Notes: generated from the letters alone by a model not told the origin. A stretch of DNA of 64,000 bases from Liolophura sinensis (GCF_032854445.1 NC_088303.1:19911501-19975500); one strand, 5' to 3'. Counted from the stretch's first letter, positions 32,828 through 44,102 are shown. A program made the numbers and translations.

Positions 32828-33247
32828 GCATACTCCGTACAGCGCATGCGTCGCTCTCTACCTTTCCCTTCACATCACTGCCACCACTAGTAAATTTTGT
32901 GCAAAAATCTTAAACAACGCCGTGGTCACTAGGGTCACAGTGATGAGGCAGGAAGTAATGTCAGAAAATACTCACAATCCGTCTCAACCCTCGTCTCTAA
33001 CAATACTTTATACACAGGCATTCTCTTCATCTAGATTATATACGAAATGATTCTGACTAAAACTTAAAACAATTTTATTGATGAATGCTGATTAAATACT
33101 TCCGTGGGAGGACACACGGGATGAGGCTAAGCGGTTAAAACCTAAACACGCCTACGTGCGTCTTACGGGCTCCAAATGTAAAGCTTTCCTGGTGGTTGCA
33201 GTGATGTAAGCGAAAGGAATGAGCGACGCATGCGCTGTAAGGAGTAT
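32828..33247. mobile_element. MITE-like inverted-repeat element, about 420 bp
   Basis: The terminal segments 32,828-32,887 and 33,189-33,247 are inverted copies about 60 bp long (CAGCGCATGCGTCGCTC is identical in both). Similarity stops sharply outside CATACTCC...GGAGTATG. No coding capacity. Confidence 0.68.
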
Positions 33248-34079
33248 GCTTCATGCATATTGTTTCTCATTTTGCATGCCGGTCTGTCATTCAGTGATTA
33301 GCAAAAGAGATCTCAGAAATTTGTATCTCAGGATACACAGAATGAAAGATCACGTTCTTTCCCAACAAATCATTCCCAACATTATGAAATGCATTCACAG
33401 CTCGGTTTACTGTATAAGACGATAGATCAATTAGCTAAAGTTTCATGAACAGGTCATATTAGTTTTCTGGTGTCTGGGACAGGACTGTCTCGTCCAAGAC
33501 TTTTGGATGTTTATAAAGTAGACGACATAACCAACGACACTTTAGTTAAAAGAAAAGACAACATTAGATCAAACATATATATGTATCGATAAAATATCCC
33601 ACATAAAGATTGAAAAACATAAGATTTTATTCTTTGGATATTGCGTAAACGAGATATCGCAGTTGAAAGTAAGTAACATTGCGAAAATCGGAGGCGCTAC
33701 CATGTTATCAATTTTAACCACCCCAATCCTATTTTGCCTTATAACCATGACGCAACATCGTGTTTCCCGTTGCTCTGACATGGCGCGTCCCGTAGCCACA
33801 TAAAAATTCCTGACTAAAAGTTGATTTAAAGGCAGGAAGACAGAACCTTCAAGATTCTACCCTATTGTTCTCTTAAATATCGATATTCAGTGTACCATAT
33901 TTGCTGTACAAACCCAGGGAACCTCGCCAGGTATATGGCAAATAACTTGGCCACAGCAGTGTAACAGTGCGAAATGTGAATGTTTCCTTCATGTACCGTA
34001 ATAATTCTGTGACCAATATCTTCCAACCATGCCATACTGTGCCGTTTGTCTTTTACAAATAGCTTACTTAGTAACTGTA

Positions 34080-34155
34080 GTAGAATGAATGAATGATTAT
34101 GGCTTAACGCCAGATCGCCAGTATTTCAGCCATATCGTGGCGACACTGTAGTAGA
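34080..34155 (+). repeat. SINE-like fragment (GCCAGTATTTCAGCCATATC)
   Basis: GAATGAATGATTATGGCTTA followed by the conserved fragment above. An inverted relative lies at 63,575-63,632 and shorter echoes near 8,010 and 19,795. Confidence 0.6.
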
Positions 34156-34339
34156 TGAGATATAGTTAAATAACTCCAGTTATGGTGAATATGTATGCTT
34201 GAGATATTACATTATGCAGGTAGGAAATCGACAGAGGCGCTCCATAAAATTGTAGATTGTCTCCCTTCGACTTCTAGCGACACGGGTGTTCTGCACTGCG
34301 CGCGGGTGTATTGGAAACCCATTGCGCGAGGCTATAACA

Positions 34340-34703
34340 TAGAGTGAGTGAGTGCTTGGGGTTTAACGTCGTACTTAACAATTTTTCAGTCATATGACGT
34401 CGAAAGAGTCCTTAGAGTGCATGTAATATGCCTCCTTGTTGCAGGACGGATTTCCATCACTCTTTTATCTCGTGCTGCTTCACTGAGACGCCTTACGGAA
34501 GGCAAGTACAACGCCTTACACCACCCGAGCCATTATACTGACACAGGTCAATCAGGCGTTGCACTATCCCCGTCATGCTGAACGCCAGGCAAGAAAGTTA
34601 CAACTTCCTGTTTTAAGGTTTTATGAGCGAGTCGAGCCAGGATTGACCCTGGATCTACCGCTCCCTAAGCGGACGCTCTATCAACTGTGCTACTGTGGCG
34701 GGT
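34340..34703 (-). repeat. SINE family B, near full length
   Basis: Starts GAGTGAGTGAGTGCTTGGGG and runs through TTTTTCAGTCATATGACG to a tRNA-like head at the right end (complement has GATAGAGCGTCCGC and GGGTCAATCCTGG, A- and B-box-like). Confidence 0.88.
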
Positions 34704-35049
34704 TATAACATAGAAAGCTTACGCAGAAAAATGTGAATGGTACATGTATGTCTTTCGTTCGTAAGTTACAATACCTGGTCAAAGGGATAAGTATGATCAA
34801 CATCCCGATGATTTTGAAGGATGCTAAAGTCGTGAAAGCTGTACCTCACTATTTCACAATTGTTTGTGATTGCTGGGATTATCAATCTGCTGCCGACAAA
34901 TCGCGGTGGTGAATCACCTGGGACTAATATAACGCATCACTACTATTACTAGCAGTCCCAAGTGATTGTGATCATCCGGTTCGTCTGAGAACCAGGTAAA
35001 CATGTATGGCCGGTAACCTGGATACTACAAGAAATAAAGAAATTAAAAT

Positions 35050-36470
35050 GTTATAGATAAAGAGTCCTAAGTGATGAGAGCCGAGATAGATTACATGCGA
35101 ACCAAAATGTAACAATGGATATAGTTGAAAATTGCAAACCGAGAAAAAGTTAGGCTAGTTACATCTGTTCTTGATGACTGACTAAAACCACTGAAAAACA
35201 AGGTGAAAGAAACCATCCGTCAGCTAAGAAGAAAATTTCTGCATTTCAAACAAGTCTTGAGAAATCCATTTGTGCAAGACGTCATTGTAAACCTCTGTCA
35301 GAAATATGGAACTTTTATTTGTAAAAAATAGTAGTACAAAGACCTTGCAGAAGGGAAAAACTTGTACTGGATAACCAAATATACAAAACATCATAAAGGG
35401 CCAAATTCTGTGCGCAGAACATGTACAACAGAGTTCCAGTCCACGGTGTTAGCAAAAGCCCTATAGACAGAGAAAGCTACACAAAATTAACACATTTTAG
35501 AAAAGGTGTTATTCAGTTATCCGAAAAAGTCTGATGTGAATTGCATGTGGATACTAAACAATTCAAAGTCATTGACCAAACGATTAGATTTGAAAGGTCC
35601 AATGAGGAATAAATTCGCCAGCTCCCCTATAAGCTGACCTTCATTTAATCACACATGAATACGACTACATGTATAAGCAAAATATGTTAAAACAGTAAAT
35701 TTCATAAATCCCGCTCCTTTACATTCCCCAAATATTACACAAAAGCACCATTGCATGGCATCTGAACCTCATCAAGTGGCCGCTATGAACTACAGACACG
35801 TGCCAGTTTTACTAGAGCCTATGATTTATTCTGATTCTCTACATGTAGGATATAATTCTGTAATGGGAAGATTTTGTAAAACTTTTATAGGGATGGGATT
35901 TAAACTTATATTGTAACAAATTGTTCCAAAAAAAAAACAATATTTGCGATTTGGTAGCCTTGGTTAAAAATGTCTGAGACTCCTGATCCAGTATTTTACA
36001 ACTGGTACATGTAGTTTCCACACAAAGTAGTTTTGGTAGCAATATAACTGAAATGTGTGCTACACTACATGTAGTCATTCATGGAGACACCTTCCAGTCA
36101 GTACCTTGCTACTAGCTACATGATGGCATTGTAAACCATACTCCAGGCTATGACAACATCTTACAATGACTTTTCAAAGTTTGCCAAGGATATTAGTACC
36201 TTATTCCGGTATACTCTTTATTCATTTGGTATCAAAAAGAGATGAACTGCGCTGTTGATGGCCTTTGCAAAGTGTAGCCTACGGGAAAGTTTGTCGTTAA
36301 TTTTCCAAGGGTCCGTGACTTTCACTGATTTCAGCCACTCGTAAACCTCAGCGCTATTGTTAAAGTGAATTTTTCTCATGTACATGAATGTATCTTAACA
36401 AACAAGATATTCGTCATTTACCCCACAAGAGGCAGATATTTCCCTAGGGCTCATCGATTCACAACGTGAC
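35050..36470. other. Intergenic, nothing recognised
   Basis: Unique-looking AT-rich DNA with no supported exon, RNA gene or repeat that I can identify. Confidence 0.4.
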
Positions 36471-36475
36471 AACTG

Positions 36476-36784
36476 TTACACAAATAAGTGGAATAGACAT
36501 ATATCCCAGTACGACATAAAATAAAAATCAAATTTCTTTTCATCATGTTGGTATTCATTTAATGTGTTAATTGCTGATTTCTTCTCATCGGTCCAATTTT
36601 CTTGGCGTTCTGGATAAGGCACAGTGTTAATTGCTGATGAACAGTCAAGCTCTAGGGTATATAAGTTTGTGTACGTAGATGAAAACGAGCTCCCAGTGCC
36701 ATATGCATCATCAGGTACTGCAGTAGTATTGCGGTTATTGAGAAGTGTTTTGTACATTATGGGGGTGGTATAGTACGAGTCCAT
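36476..36784 (-). CDS. Hypothetical ORF, 102 codons, uncertain
   Basis: Begins MDSYYTTPIMYKTLLNN and continues with a polar, low-hydrophobicity composition. No domain, signal or splice context is recognised. It is the most protein-like ORF in the 33-38 kb interval, but could be chance. Confidence 0.2.
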   Translation of the reverse strand: MDSYYTTPIMYKTLLNNRNTTAVPDDAYGTGSSFSSTYTNLYTLELDCSSAINTVPYPERQENWTDEKKSAINTLNEYQHDEKKFDFYFMSYWDICLFHLFV

Positions 36785-37720
36785 AATGTGTCAAGAATCC
36801 GTACTGGACGAGACGTTGCCGGCATCGAGTCCAATGCGGATTTAGAACACACAGACTCGTACAATGTCATTCCATAATGTACAAATGGTACGATCCGACT
36901 CATTTCATTGAACAACGTTTATAGCTATATTAATGTTTGCTACATACTACAACTGCTTGAATTTATCCGTTTAATGTATGAGAATTTTAGGTTTTGTTTC
37001 GCTTTAAATGTCACTTCTGTCAAAGGACCCTTTGCAACTATAGATAGCAAATCGTCCCACTTCGATGCAGCAGCGAGGTGTAATTTTTTTCAAGCAGAAA
37101 GACAAGTAAAACTTTACTGAATACGAAGTACAATTATTGAAAAATTATTCAGTGATGCGATTTATACTATTTGTTTATCAAAACGCAAAAGTAGGGTCTA
37201 GTTCCAAGGTGCCCTTTAACTATTCTGTGACAGCTTAAAGCATGTAGAATATCAACTTGTTTCTGTTCAGGAGGTCTGAATATAAGTGTGTAGGAGCTGT
37301 AACATACATGGCATACATGTAGAGAAAATATGTAAAGAATCCATTGATGGTACTTGTAGTTAAGAGCATGAATACACGTCATCATCAATATAATTGCGAA
37401 AGTCGACGTTAATTGAATTAACTCAAAATCAAGAGGGCTAGATATTGTCAAATGCATATCGCATGGTAGAGCTACAAAATGATATCTGCAGACATCATAC
37501 GCTTAATCACCTGACATTTCATATAGATCAATGACCCAACATAAGATCAACATTTGCAATTTACACATGAATAGGTATGTGAGCGGCAAAGATAGCATAA
37601 GGCCATTATCGGCGAGTGCATTTATAAGAGGTATATGGACACTGAACCGATGTTTGTCGACATGGCTATACGGAAGTGAGTTAGTAAATGTATGGTGTAT
37701 GAATCAACTGCATGATTCCT

Positions 37721-38032
37721 GCGCTTGTCACGCGCCCTACCTTCTGTCAACAGATACCGCCGCTTGTCAACGTGCCCGACCTTCGGCCAAGAGGTACCGT
37801 CGCTTGTCAACTTACCCAACCTTCAGCCAAATGATGCCGCCGCTTGTCAACGTGTCCGACCTTCGGTCAACAGATACCGCCGCTTGTCAACTTACCTAAC
37901 TTTGAGCCAAAAGATACCGCCGCTTGTCAACGTGCCCGATCTTTGGCCAACAGCTGTCGACGCTTATCCACGTGCCCGACCTTCGGCCAAAGATGCCGTC
38001 TGTCAACGTGGCCGACCTTCGGTCAAGCGATT
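37721..38032. repeat. 40-bp tandem repeat, about 8 copies, alternating types
   Basis: CGCTTGTCAA recurs every 40 bp at 37,761, 37,801, 37,841, 37,881 and 37,921. Units alternate between CGTGCCCGACCTTCGGCCAA and CTTACCCAACCTTCAGCCAA, giving an 80-bp higher-order period. More GC-rich than its surroundings; open in several frames, so ORFs here are artefacts. Confidence 0.95.
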
Positions 38033-38039
38033 CCCGGTG

Positions 38040-38165
38040 CATGCATGCTGTGTGGGTGATGATGATAAGCCGTCTCAGCTCAGCTCGGTTTCCTTCCACA
38101 ATATAATGCTGGCCGCCGACGCATGAAATAAAAGTGAAATGTTCTCGAGTTCAGCGTGAAATACC
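38040..38165 (+). repeat. SINE family A, 3' fragment
   Basis: AGCTCGGTTTCCTTCCACAA, TAATGCTGGCCGCCGACG and GTGAAATGTTCTCGAGT. Confidence 0.75.
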
Positions 38166-38242
38166 GATATCAAAAACTGTGTTGAAGCCATTTAATCCGA
38201 ATCGTTGCTGTGGATGGCAAAAAGACATGCATCACATTCTCA

Positions 38243-38425
38243 TTTTATTCATTTATTTGATTTTGCTGAATGCCATGATCAAGAATTCTTAGTTTCCACG
38301 ATTACCTATATGGGAATGCTTGTCAGTAACTCACAAAAGGTAGGTAATTCGTCCTGGATAGTCCAGTTTCCTCCAACCGTAAAAAATTTAAGTATGGCAT
38401 TAAGTAGTCAGCAAATGAATAAATC
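38243..38425. repeat. SINE family A-derived, rearranged
   Basis: Starts like an inverted tail (ATTCATTTATTTGATTT) but ends like a forward tail (GTATGGCATTAAGTAGTCAG ... AATGAATAAAT), so it looks like an inverted duplication or foldback of SINE ends. Confidence 0.55.
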
Positions 38426-38686
38426 ATCGAACCGAAAGGCGATCCTATTATTCGGATGCACGGATTCGTGACCTCTGACGTGCCTTCTTTGGTGTCAACT
38501 GAAAAGCAGCCACAAAATACTTTGATCACCTCAGTTGGACGTCACATATAGTAATCTTCTTGGCTTCACAACTGAGAAACGAAACTCGTGGTAAGAAAGA
38601 TGGTTCTAATCTGCTCTCTGACCAATAAAATTACATCTAAAAAATTCAGAAACAGATGATACAATATATGACACAAACCAGGGGGC

Positions 38687-38940
38687 TTCCGTGGCCCAGC
38701 AGTTAGCTCGCCAGCACGGCGCAATGACCCAGGAGCTTTCCACCAATGCAGTCGCTGTGAGCTCAAGTCCAGCTCATTCCTCTCCGGCCGTATTTGGGAA
38801 GGACTGCCAGCAACCTGCGCATGGACATGTGTTTCCCCTGGGCTCTGCCCGGTTTCTGTACACCATAGTGCTGGCCGCCGTCGTATAAGTGAAATATTCT
38901 TGAGTACGGCGTAAAACACCAATCAAATAAATAAAGAAAT
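38687..38940 (+). repeat. SINE family A, full length
   Basis: Head GCTTCCGTGGCCCAGCAGTT, GAGCTCAAGTCCAGCTC, body CTGCGCATGGACATGTG, core CACCATAGTGCTGGCCGCCG and tail ATCAAATAAATAAAGAAAT. One of the best-preserved copies. Confidence 0.92.
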
Positions 38941-39248
38941 AGATCAAAATTTCTTTCAAAACTGAAACTTTACTTTTCTAAAGTTTTGTTTCACAGTATA
39001 CCTAGCTTGTGAACATACAAAAAAATAACATTCTGTAGGAGTTGGTGTTGTAGATATGAGATATTTTTTCGAACTCAACATGTCAAAGTTGTGGGCTACA
39101 TAACAACCTATTTCTTTCGAGTGCAGTAAATCTGAGTTCATATCACCTACTTATTCGTGAGTAATGTCGACCCTATCATCCAAATTAACACAAATGTACC
39201 TAGCAAAGCCAACAATCCAGACTTCGCATTTTGCCATTTTCGTTTCAG

Positions 39249-39518
39249 GTTTACCGCGCTAGTGCATGGACTGTTTGGATTGAAACCTATAACATGTACA
39301 TCATTGTCCATCGTCTTTGGAGTCTTAACTTTAATGTTCGCTTTAATAATGAAAAGAAGGGTCTAAAAGCAACTATGGTGGGAAAAAAAGATTGTCTTAA
39401 GTGTGGGAAGAGCCGAGGAGTCTACCCTATAGCGACGCAGCCGGGTGATTCAAAATGGCGATTTGCTAAATTCAGATGCTGTCCGAGTGGTTGCCGCGGT
39501 TACATTTGTGTTAATTGA
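39249..39518 (+). CDS. Cysteine-rich ORF, possible terminal exon, unrecognised
   Basis: A good acceptor (TTTTCGTTTCAG) precedes an 89-codon open frame ending in TGA at 39,518. The C-terminal part has CLKCGK and FRCCPSGCRGYIC: six cysteines as C-x2-C-x(n)-CC-x3-C-x4-C. The CC-x3-C-x4-C end resembles the second half of a WAP four-disulfide core, but the first half is absent. No upstream exon was found. It could be a real 3' exon on the plus strand or chance. Confidence 0.35.
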   Translation, partial: VYRASAWTVWIETYNMYIIVHRLWSLNFNVRFNNEKKGLKATMVGKKDCLKCGKSRGVYPIATQPGDSKWRFAKFRCCPSGCRGYICVN

Positions 39519-40189
39519 AAGACCAAGGTGATTCCCACATAATGTTGTGATACATGAACTCAGAATATCTTTAAGTTCACAAGAAACCAGTTTTTTCTAG
39601 ACTTTGTGGACAGCGCCGGCGACAGGACCATTTTCAAGGTTAATGAATATAACGACTCAGAGCGGTTAATGTGAAAGTTGAGTTGAAATGCATAGAGTAG
39701 ACTTTACAAAACGCTTATTATCGATGTCATCCCTCATTGACGATATTCACACTAAAATCTGAACAATTTCACATATAGGGGTACGTCTAAAATTCCTCTC
39801 ACCGTATAATCACAATACTATCGGTTATGGAGAAACCGTTTATCGAGTCTTTGGCTTCCTCTCCGTATTATTTCATTTTCATTTATTCAGAAAAAATTAC
39901 GTAGCTATGTATACATTAGGAATAATATTGGTGCGAATAAAGCTCATATGAGGTTGTTCTATCCAGTGGAAAGAATACGACAGAGTATATACAAAGAATA
40001 TTATCATGCTTGTGCTAACATTACAATGTGTCGTATATAAACATACATGGCAACAAGACAAGGTAACACAATCAGGTGTCATAAAGACGCAATAAACTTT
40101 ATAGACATACATGTGATTATTTTATTTTACTTCATATTTTTCATTTAACCTACACGAGTAAGCAGAATTGTGTCTTAATTTAGGATTGA

Positions 40190-40400
40190 TTTATTGGTGT
40201 TTAACCCTGTGTTCACGAATTTTCATTTATACGACGACAGGCAGTTTTATAGATGGATGGTACCGGAGTGTCAGGAGCACCGATCCTCACCCGGCACCTC
40301 GAAACCCACCTGACTTAAGGCCAGGGGCGAGGGCCTGACAGTCGCAAGTGGCCAGTGTCCATGGTATGGAGATATAGTATGATAAAAAGCGTGGAAGTGT
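40190..40400 (-). repeat. SINE-like element related to 32.4 kb
   Basis: GATTTATTGGTGTTTAACCC, TTTCATTTATACGACGACAG and a CACCTCGAAACCCACCTGAC body. Confidence 0.55.
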
Positions 40401-40639
40401 AACAGAGTAGAATGAACTGCCGTCGGACCACCAAACTTTCCTATGATATTAGTTTAACATAAACGTGCACTCTCACGTGACCTACATGTGTACTTTTGGA
40501 CAAGTATCTGTGATTTCTTGTTGGGATGATCAGGATTCCTCTACTATTTAGTAGAACCCCTCCCCTCCCCCCACCCACTCTCCTGTGTTGTCCATGATAA
40601 TAACTGTGCATAGGCGTAATTCCTCTGTTTGACAAAGTC

Positions 40640-40725
40640 TGTGAGCAAACTGCGGATGATCGTGGGATTCCCCCTCCCCCCGGGCTCTGCCCTGTTTCCT
40701 CCCTCCATAATGCTGCATGGTTGCA
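40640..40725 (+). repeat. SINE family A fragment next to the EMI-EGF gene 3' end
   Basis: CAAACTGCGGATGATCGTGG, CGGGCTCTGCCCTGTTTCCT and CCATAATGCTGCATGG, about 30 bp from the stop codon of the minus-strand gene, thus probably within its 3' UTR. Confidence 0.75.
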
Positions 40726-40751
40726 CCCACATCACACGATGCAATATAGTA

Positions 40752-40852
40752 CTAATTACAGCAACCACAAAACCACAAGCAAAGCCATATAAATATAAAG
40801 ATCCCTGCGCCTGGAACGCTAATGCCCAGCCCAATCGTCAACCTCGAGTTAT
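40752..40852 (-). CDS. EMI-EGF gene exon 6: hydrophobic C terminus
   Basis: Acceptor GCTATTTTCAG; phase 1 completes an Asp codon, then NSRLTIGLGISVPGAG, a strongly hydrophobic stretch rich in Ile, Phe, Trp and Cys, and TAG at 40,752-40,754. Confidence 0.75.
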
Positions 40853-43800
40853 CTGAAAATAGCAAGCAATTAATCTACAAAATCAAGTCTCATTGACATG
40901 GCTAAAGGCTATTTTGTTTAAAATATTTAAAACTCTAACAATGAGTGCAATCTGGCCACAAATCTATAAGATTCAATATCACAAAGTACCGTCTGGAAAA
41001 TCCCCCTTCAAAAGTTCACATTGAATCACCAGATACAGAGGCGTGCTGATCCTCATGCCAGCAAAAATTCAATATTCCATGTCGCATTGGTATGTAAAAT
41101 TGTCGTTGTGATAAAATCAAAGAGATTTTCTTCATCATTTGGTATGGTCACATTTTGGCCCTGAGACTGCATGCTTTAATACTGACCCTTTGATTTGACT
41201 TTGACGATTCTTACCAGAAATGACCTCTCTACAAGAAAATCCGTCATTATCAAGTTCGTAATTGCTGCTGGAACACGAGCATCTGTAGGAGCCGTTGGTG
41301 TTGATACAATCGTCATCACATCTGTCCAAGTCCAACAAACACTCGTTGATGTCTGGAATGTCATATTTATAGAACAATCTTAATAGCGATTCGGTGAAAA
41401 CCTGAAAGTAAAATATTTGCTGCAAACAGTTACAATCTGGCAGCCCTGTGTTAGAAGAAATTGTATTAGTGGGTCGTAATAGTACCTACATACAGTTCTT
41501 GACAATTGATGCGCCTTACTATTGACTCGAATACGTATAATACGAGACTTTATTAGTGGGTCGTAAGAGTATAGACCTATATACAGTTCTTGACTATTGA
41601 CGCGCCTTCCTATAGACCAGAACACGTATAATAAAGAAACCGTTACTTATTTCACTTATACTACTAAAGATCTTCAGAGGTGAAAACAAAAACATTTACA
41701 ACAAGTCCTGTTTGATTTTTTGTCTTCCATCATGCTGAGGTCTGTCACGGTGCACAGATTCCACTGTATAATTTGGAATCCTTGAAGTAGATTTCATACA
41801 GTATAGATGTACAACAACAATTTCAAAATAATGATCGTGAAATTTTATTCTGCATACATTTAACTTTATTTCGTTATACATTTGCTACAAAACACCGACC
41901 TTCGGCAAGTTGACTTAAACGTCTAGTGGTCTTCAACGAACCAAACAGTGCACAAACGGCACACAAACAGTGGCTGATTTGTTTTACTCCACTGTACCAC
42001 AAACAATATAAGCCGGAGAATGTGGAGAAATTCACCACCCACGGCCGGAATTGAACCCCCACAGATAGTATGCAGTGTAGGTGGGATTGGGGATTGAAAT
42101 TTATCAATAAGGCATGTCTCACTGCTCCCTTCCCCCCCCCCCCAAACCCCTTCCTAACAAGTCACGTTTCTACCTACAGAAATAACTTACCAACGTTACA
42201 ATTTCCATTGTTGTCTGTCTTCCAACCGGAACAACAAACATGTCTTATCTTGTCCCTGTATGCAACAGTGTACCTACAGAGCAAACATCAAGATGAAGAC
42301 TAATTTTGATGATTAATGTTACCTTATATCCCAGTTAATTTAAACCACCTTAATGTAGAAATAAATGCGATCAGTTGAACTAATGCTTCTTTTGAATTTA
42401 TCAAACTACATTATCAAATTCTTTTACAACTGAAAAGGTTTCGTCATATCCCATTAATAGGGTAGAGATTTAACAAACATTCCAGATGTCTACATTTGTC
42501 TATGCATCGTGCCTTATTAAACGTCCATCAACAGACACAAATTAATGAAGAATTACCCCTGTTATTATGTGGCCTAAAACTTTGTTAGAATCTGTATACA
42601 TGACAAAAAACATACTTTCACTATGGCTATTGTGGCATAAAACTAACTTACCCATTCCCAGAGGACTGTAGGTAAGATTCCCTATCTGTTCTATTGCAGA
42701 CATTCCTCCTACGATTTCAAGAAAGTCACACTGATATATGAATGATGTTACTCCTAGCAAATCGGAAATTAGGAGAAACTTTTTACGTTTAGTCGCATGT
42801 CACTTTGACGCTTTTGTTTGTGATCTCTGCTGGAACCACTCGTCATATGAAAAATCAACCGTCGTAAAAATTAGGCGACCAAGATCAACGTTAAACAAAG
42901 GGCAAAGAAAACTGAATTCTCTCTTCTGCGTCTTGAGATGAAATCACCGCGTTCGACACGAATCAGTTAGTCATTTCATAAATGTTATATTGAGAATAAA
43001 ATGGCGTGCTGGTACAATTTTATTTTTCAAAATTGTGCATTATTTCTGAAACAACATTTCGTCTCCGACAAATCTGTTGAATTGAAATATAACCATGTTA
43101 CTTATGTGAACAATCTTTGAAATATAAGTTTCTTCTCGAAATGTTTTGTAAAATTGGCCTCACTTCAAGAAAATTTAATAAGCTTTTAAGAAGGTCATTG
43201 TAACTAGTATGGAAGAAGTGTAAGTTTACAGAAAGCAAACGCATACAGAGTGAACTTGTAGAATCGGTTCTGAAGAACTTATACGACAGTTAATAATGTC
43301 CACGTTTTCTAGTTAACGTTACTTAACAGACCTGCGAATGGTCGTGAGTTACCCCAAGCTCATGCCCGAAAACCTCCCACCATAATTTGAGCAGCCATCG
43401 TAGGGTAAATGAAATGGGTTTCGGCGTTAAACAGCAATCAAATAAACAAACACGTAAACTTTACCCAAACATGGGTCGGGTATTGTTCCGTAATTCTAGT
43501 GTTCAGAGGTTGTTGTCTGTACGGACCTATGAATTGGGCAGAACTGCGAAGACTTACCCATTTGGATTCAGGCCAGAGCAAAGGGCTAACAAAACTGTAT
43601 GTACCTAAATGTATCAAATCAAAGATTTAAAGTAGGGAGGACTGTAGCATATTTCTGCATTTATTTGTCTGTCAAAAGTTGGGTTTGAGCATTCGTGTGC
43701 ACAAGCGATTAATAGAAACACGGCTCTAACCTTTGGACCAAGGCCAACTCCTCCTGTAGAACATTATTATGAAGGGATGATCTCATATAAACATGAATGT

Positions 43801-44102
43801 ACATGAAATCGTTTCAACTGCAATAGCGTCAGATAAGACTGGGAATCCAAATAAGAGATAAATGCCATCAAACTACAAATTACTATTCACTTCTGTCATC
43901 AAAGCCAGAAAGACACATTTCATTCAAAAGAAAAAAAAGGTAAAAAAAAAATACTTACACATTTAAGTCGTCGTTTGATTGAAAAAAAATGAAACCAGAC
44001 TAATTTCTCTTTTTTGATATATTGCGGTTCAAAACGTAAGCCTATTTGTACCATGAGTTTTACTCTTACCACAATGGACGTTGCTCCAAACATGTTGTTC
44101 AC
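40752..44102 (-). CDS. Small EMI-EGF protein with C-terminal hydrophobic anchor, six exons
   Basis: Exons 44,102-44,070, 43,999-43,959, 42,708-42,652, 42,273-42,191, 41,352-41,215 and 40,852-40,752 join in phase to a 150-residue protein. Order: weak signal-like N terminus (MFGATSIVSGFIFF); EMI-like segment (RNVC ... AYRDKIRHVCCSGW); one calcium-binding EGF (DINECL ... CINTNGSYRCSC); hydrophobic tail IFIFIWLCLWFCGCC and stop. EMI next to EGF with a membrane tether recalls Draper/MEGF10, NimA and EGFL7 (known families), but with a single EGF it is unusually small. The tail ends at the stop codon, so it could be a transmembrane anchor or a GPI signal. The last four exons are well supported; the first two are predictions. 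Confidence 0.72.
41215..41352 (-). CDS. EMI-EGF gene exon 5: calcium-binding EGF domain
   Basis: 138-nt phase 1-1 exon, the usual modular EGF exon. Six cysteines with DINE at the start and CINTNGSYRC, which carries the Asn/Asp hydroxylation and calcium-binding pattern. Acceptor GACATTCCAG, donor GTAAGAATC. An acceptor 51 bp upstream (TTACTTTCAG) is an alternative, but the phase fits this one. Confidence 0.92.
41455..41640. repeat. About 87-bp tandem duplication
   Basis: TTAGTGGGTCGTAA at about 41,466 and 41,553, followed in both by ACAGTTCTTGAC and ATTGACGCGCCTT-like sequence. Lies in the intron between exons 4 and 5 of the EMI-EGF gene. Confidence 0.85.
42191..42273 (-). CDS. EMI-EGF gene exon 4: EMI C-terminal part
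   Basis: 83 nt; acceptor GCTCTGTAG, donor GTAAGTT. Encodes YTVAYRDKIRHVCCSGW and NGNCNV. The YxxxYR...CC.GW pattern is the classic EMI / NIM-adjacent motif. Confidence 0.83.
42652..42708 (-). CDS. EMI-EGF gene exon 3: start of EMI
   Basis: 57 nt; acceptor AAATCGTAG, donor GTAAGTTAG. Encodes RNVCNRTDRESYLQSSGN; the NVC opens EMI domains. Confidence 0.72.
43325..43455 (+). repeat. SINE family A, 3' fragment
   Basis: GACCTGCGAATGGTCGTGAG, CCTCCCACCATAATTTGAGC and tail AATCAAATAAACAAAC. Confidence 0.75.
43959..43999 (-). CDS. EMI-EGF gene exon 2 (candidate)
   Basis: 41 nt between GAAATTAG and GTAAGTAT, encoding SGFIFFQSNDDLN. It links exon 1 (phase 0) to exon 3 (needs 2 nt) without a frame problem. 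Confidence 0.5.
44070..44102 (-). CDS. EMI-EGF gene exon 1 (candidate)
   Basis: MNNMFGATSIV followed by a GTAAGAGT donor. Chosen because phase and hydrophobicity fit exon 2 and CCAAT/CRE elements lie 107-137 bp upstream. Another start is possible. Confidence 0.5.

Noticed and set aside
32605-32847. 80-codon minus-strand ORF rich in Pro, Gln and Asn
   Set aside because: Overlaps one arm of the inverted-repeat element and has no splice or domain support.
37531-38126. Plus-strand ORFs of 120-133 codons
   Set aside because: Most of the length is the 40-bp repeat, which is open in several frames at once.
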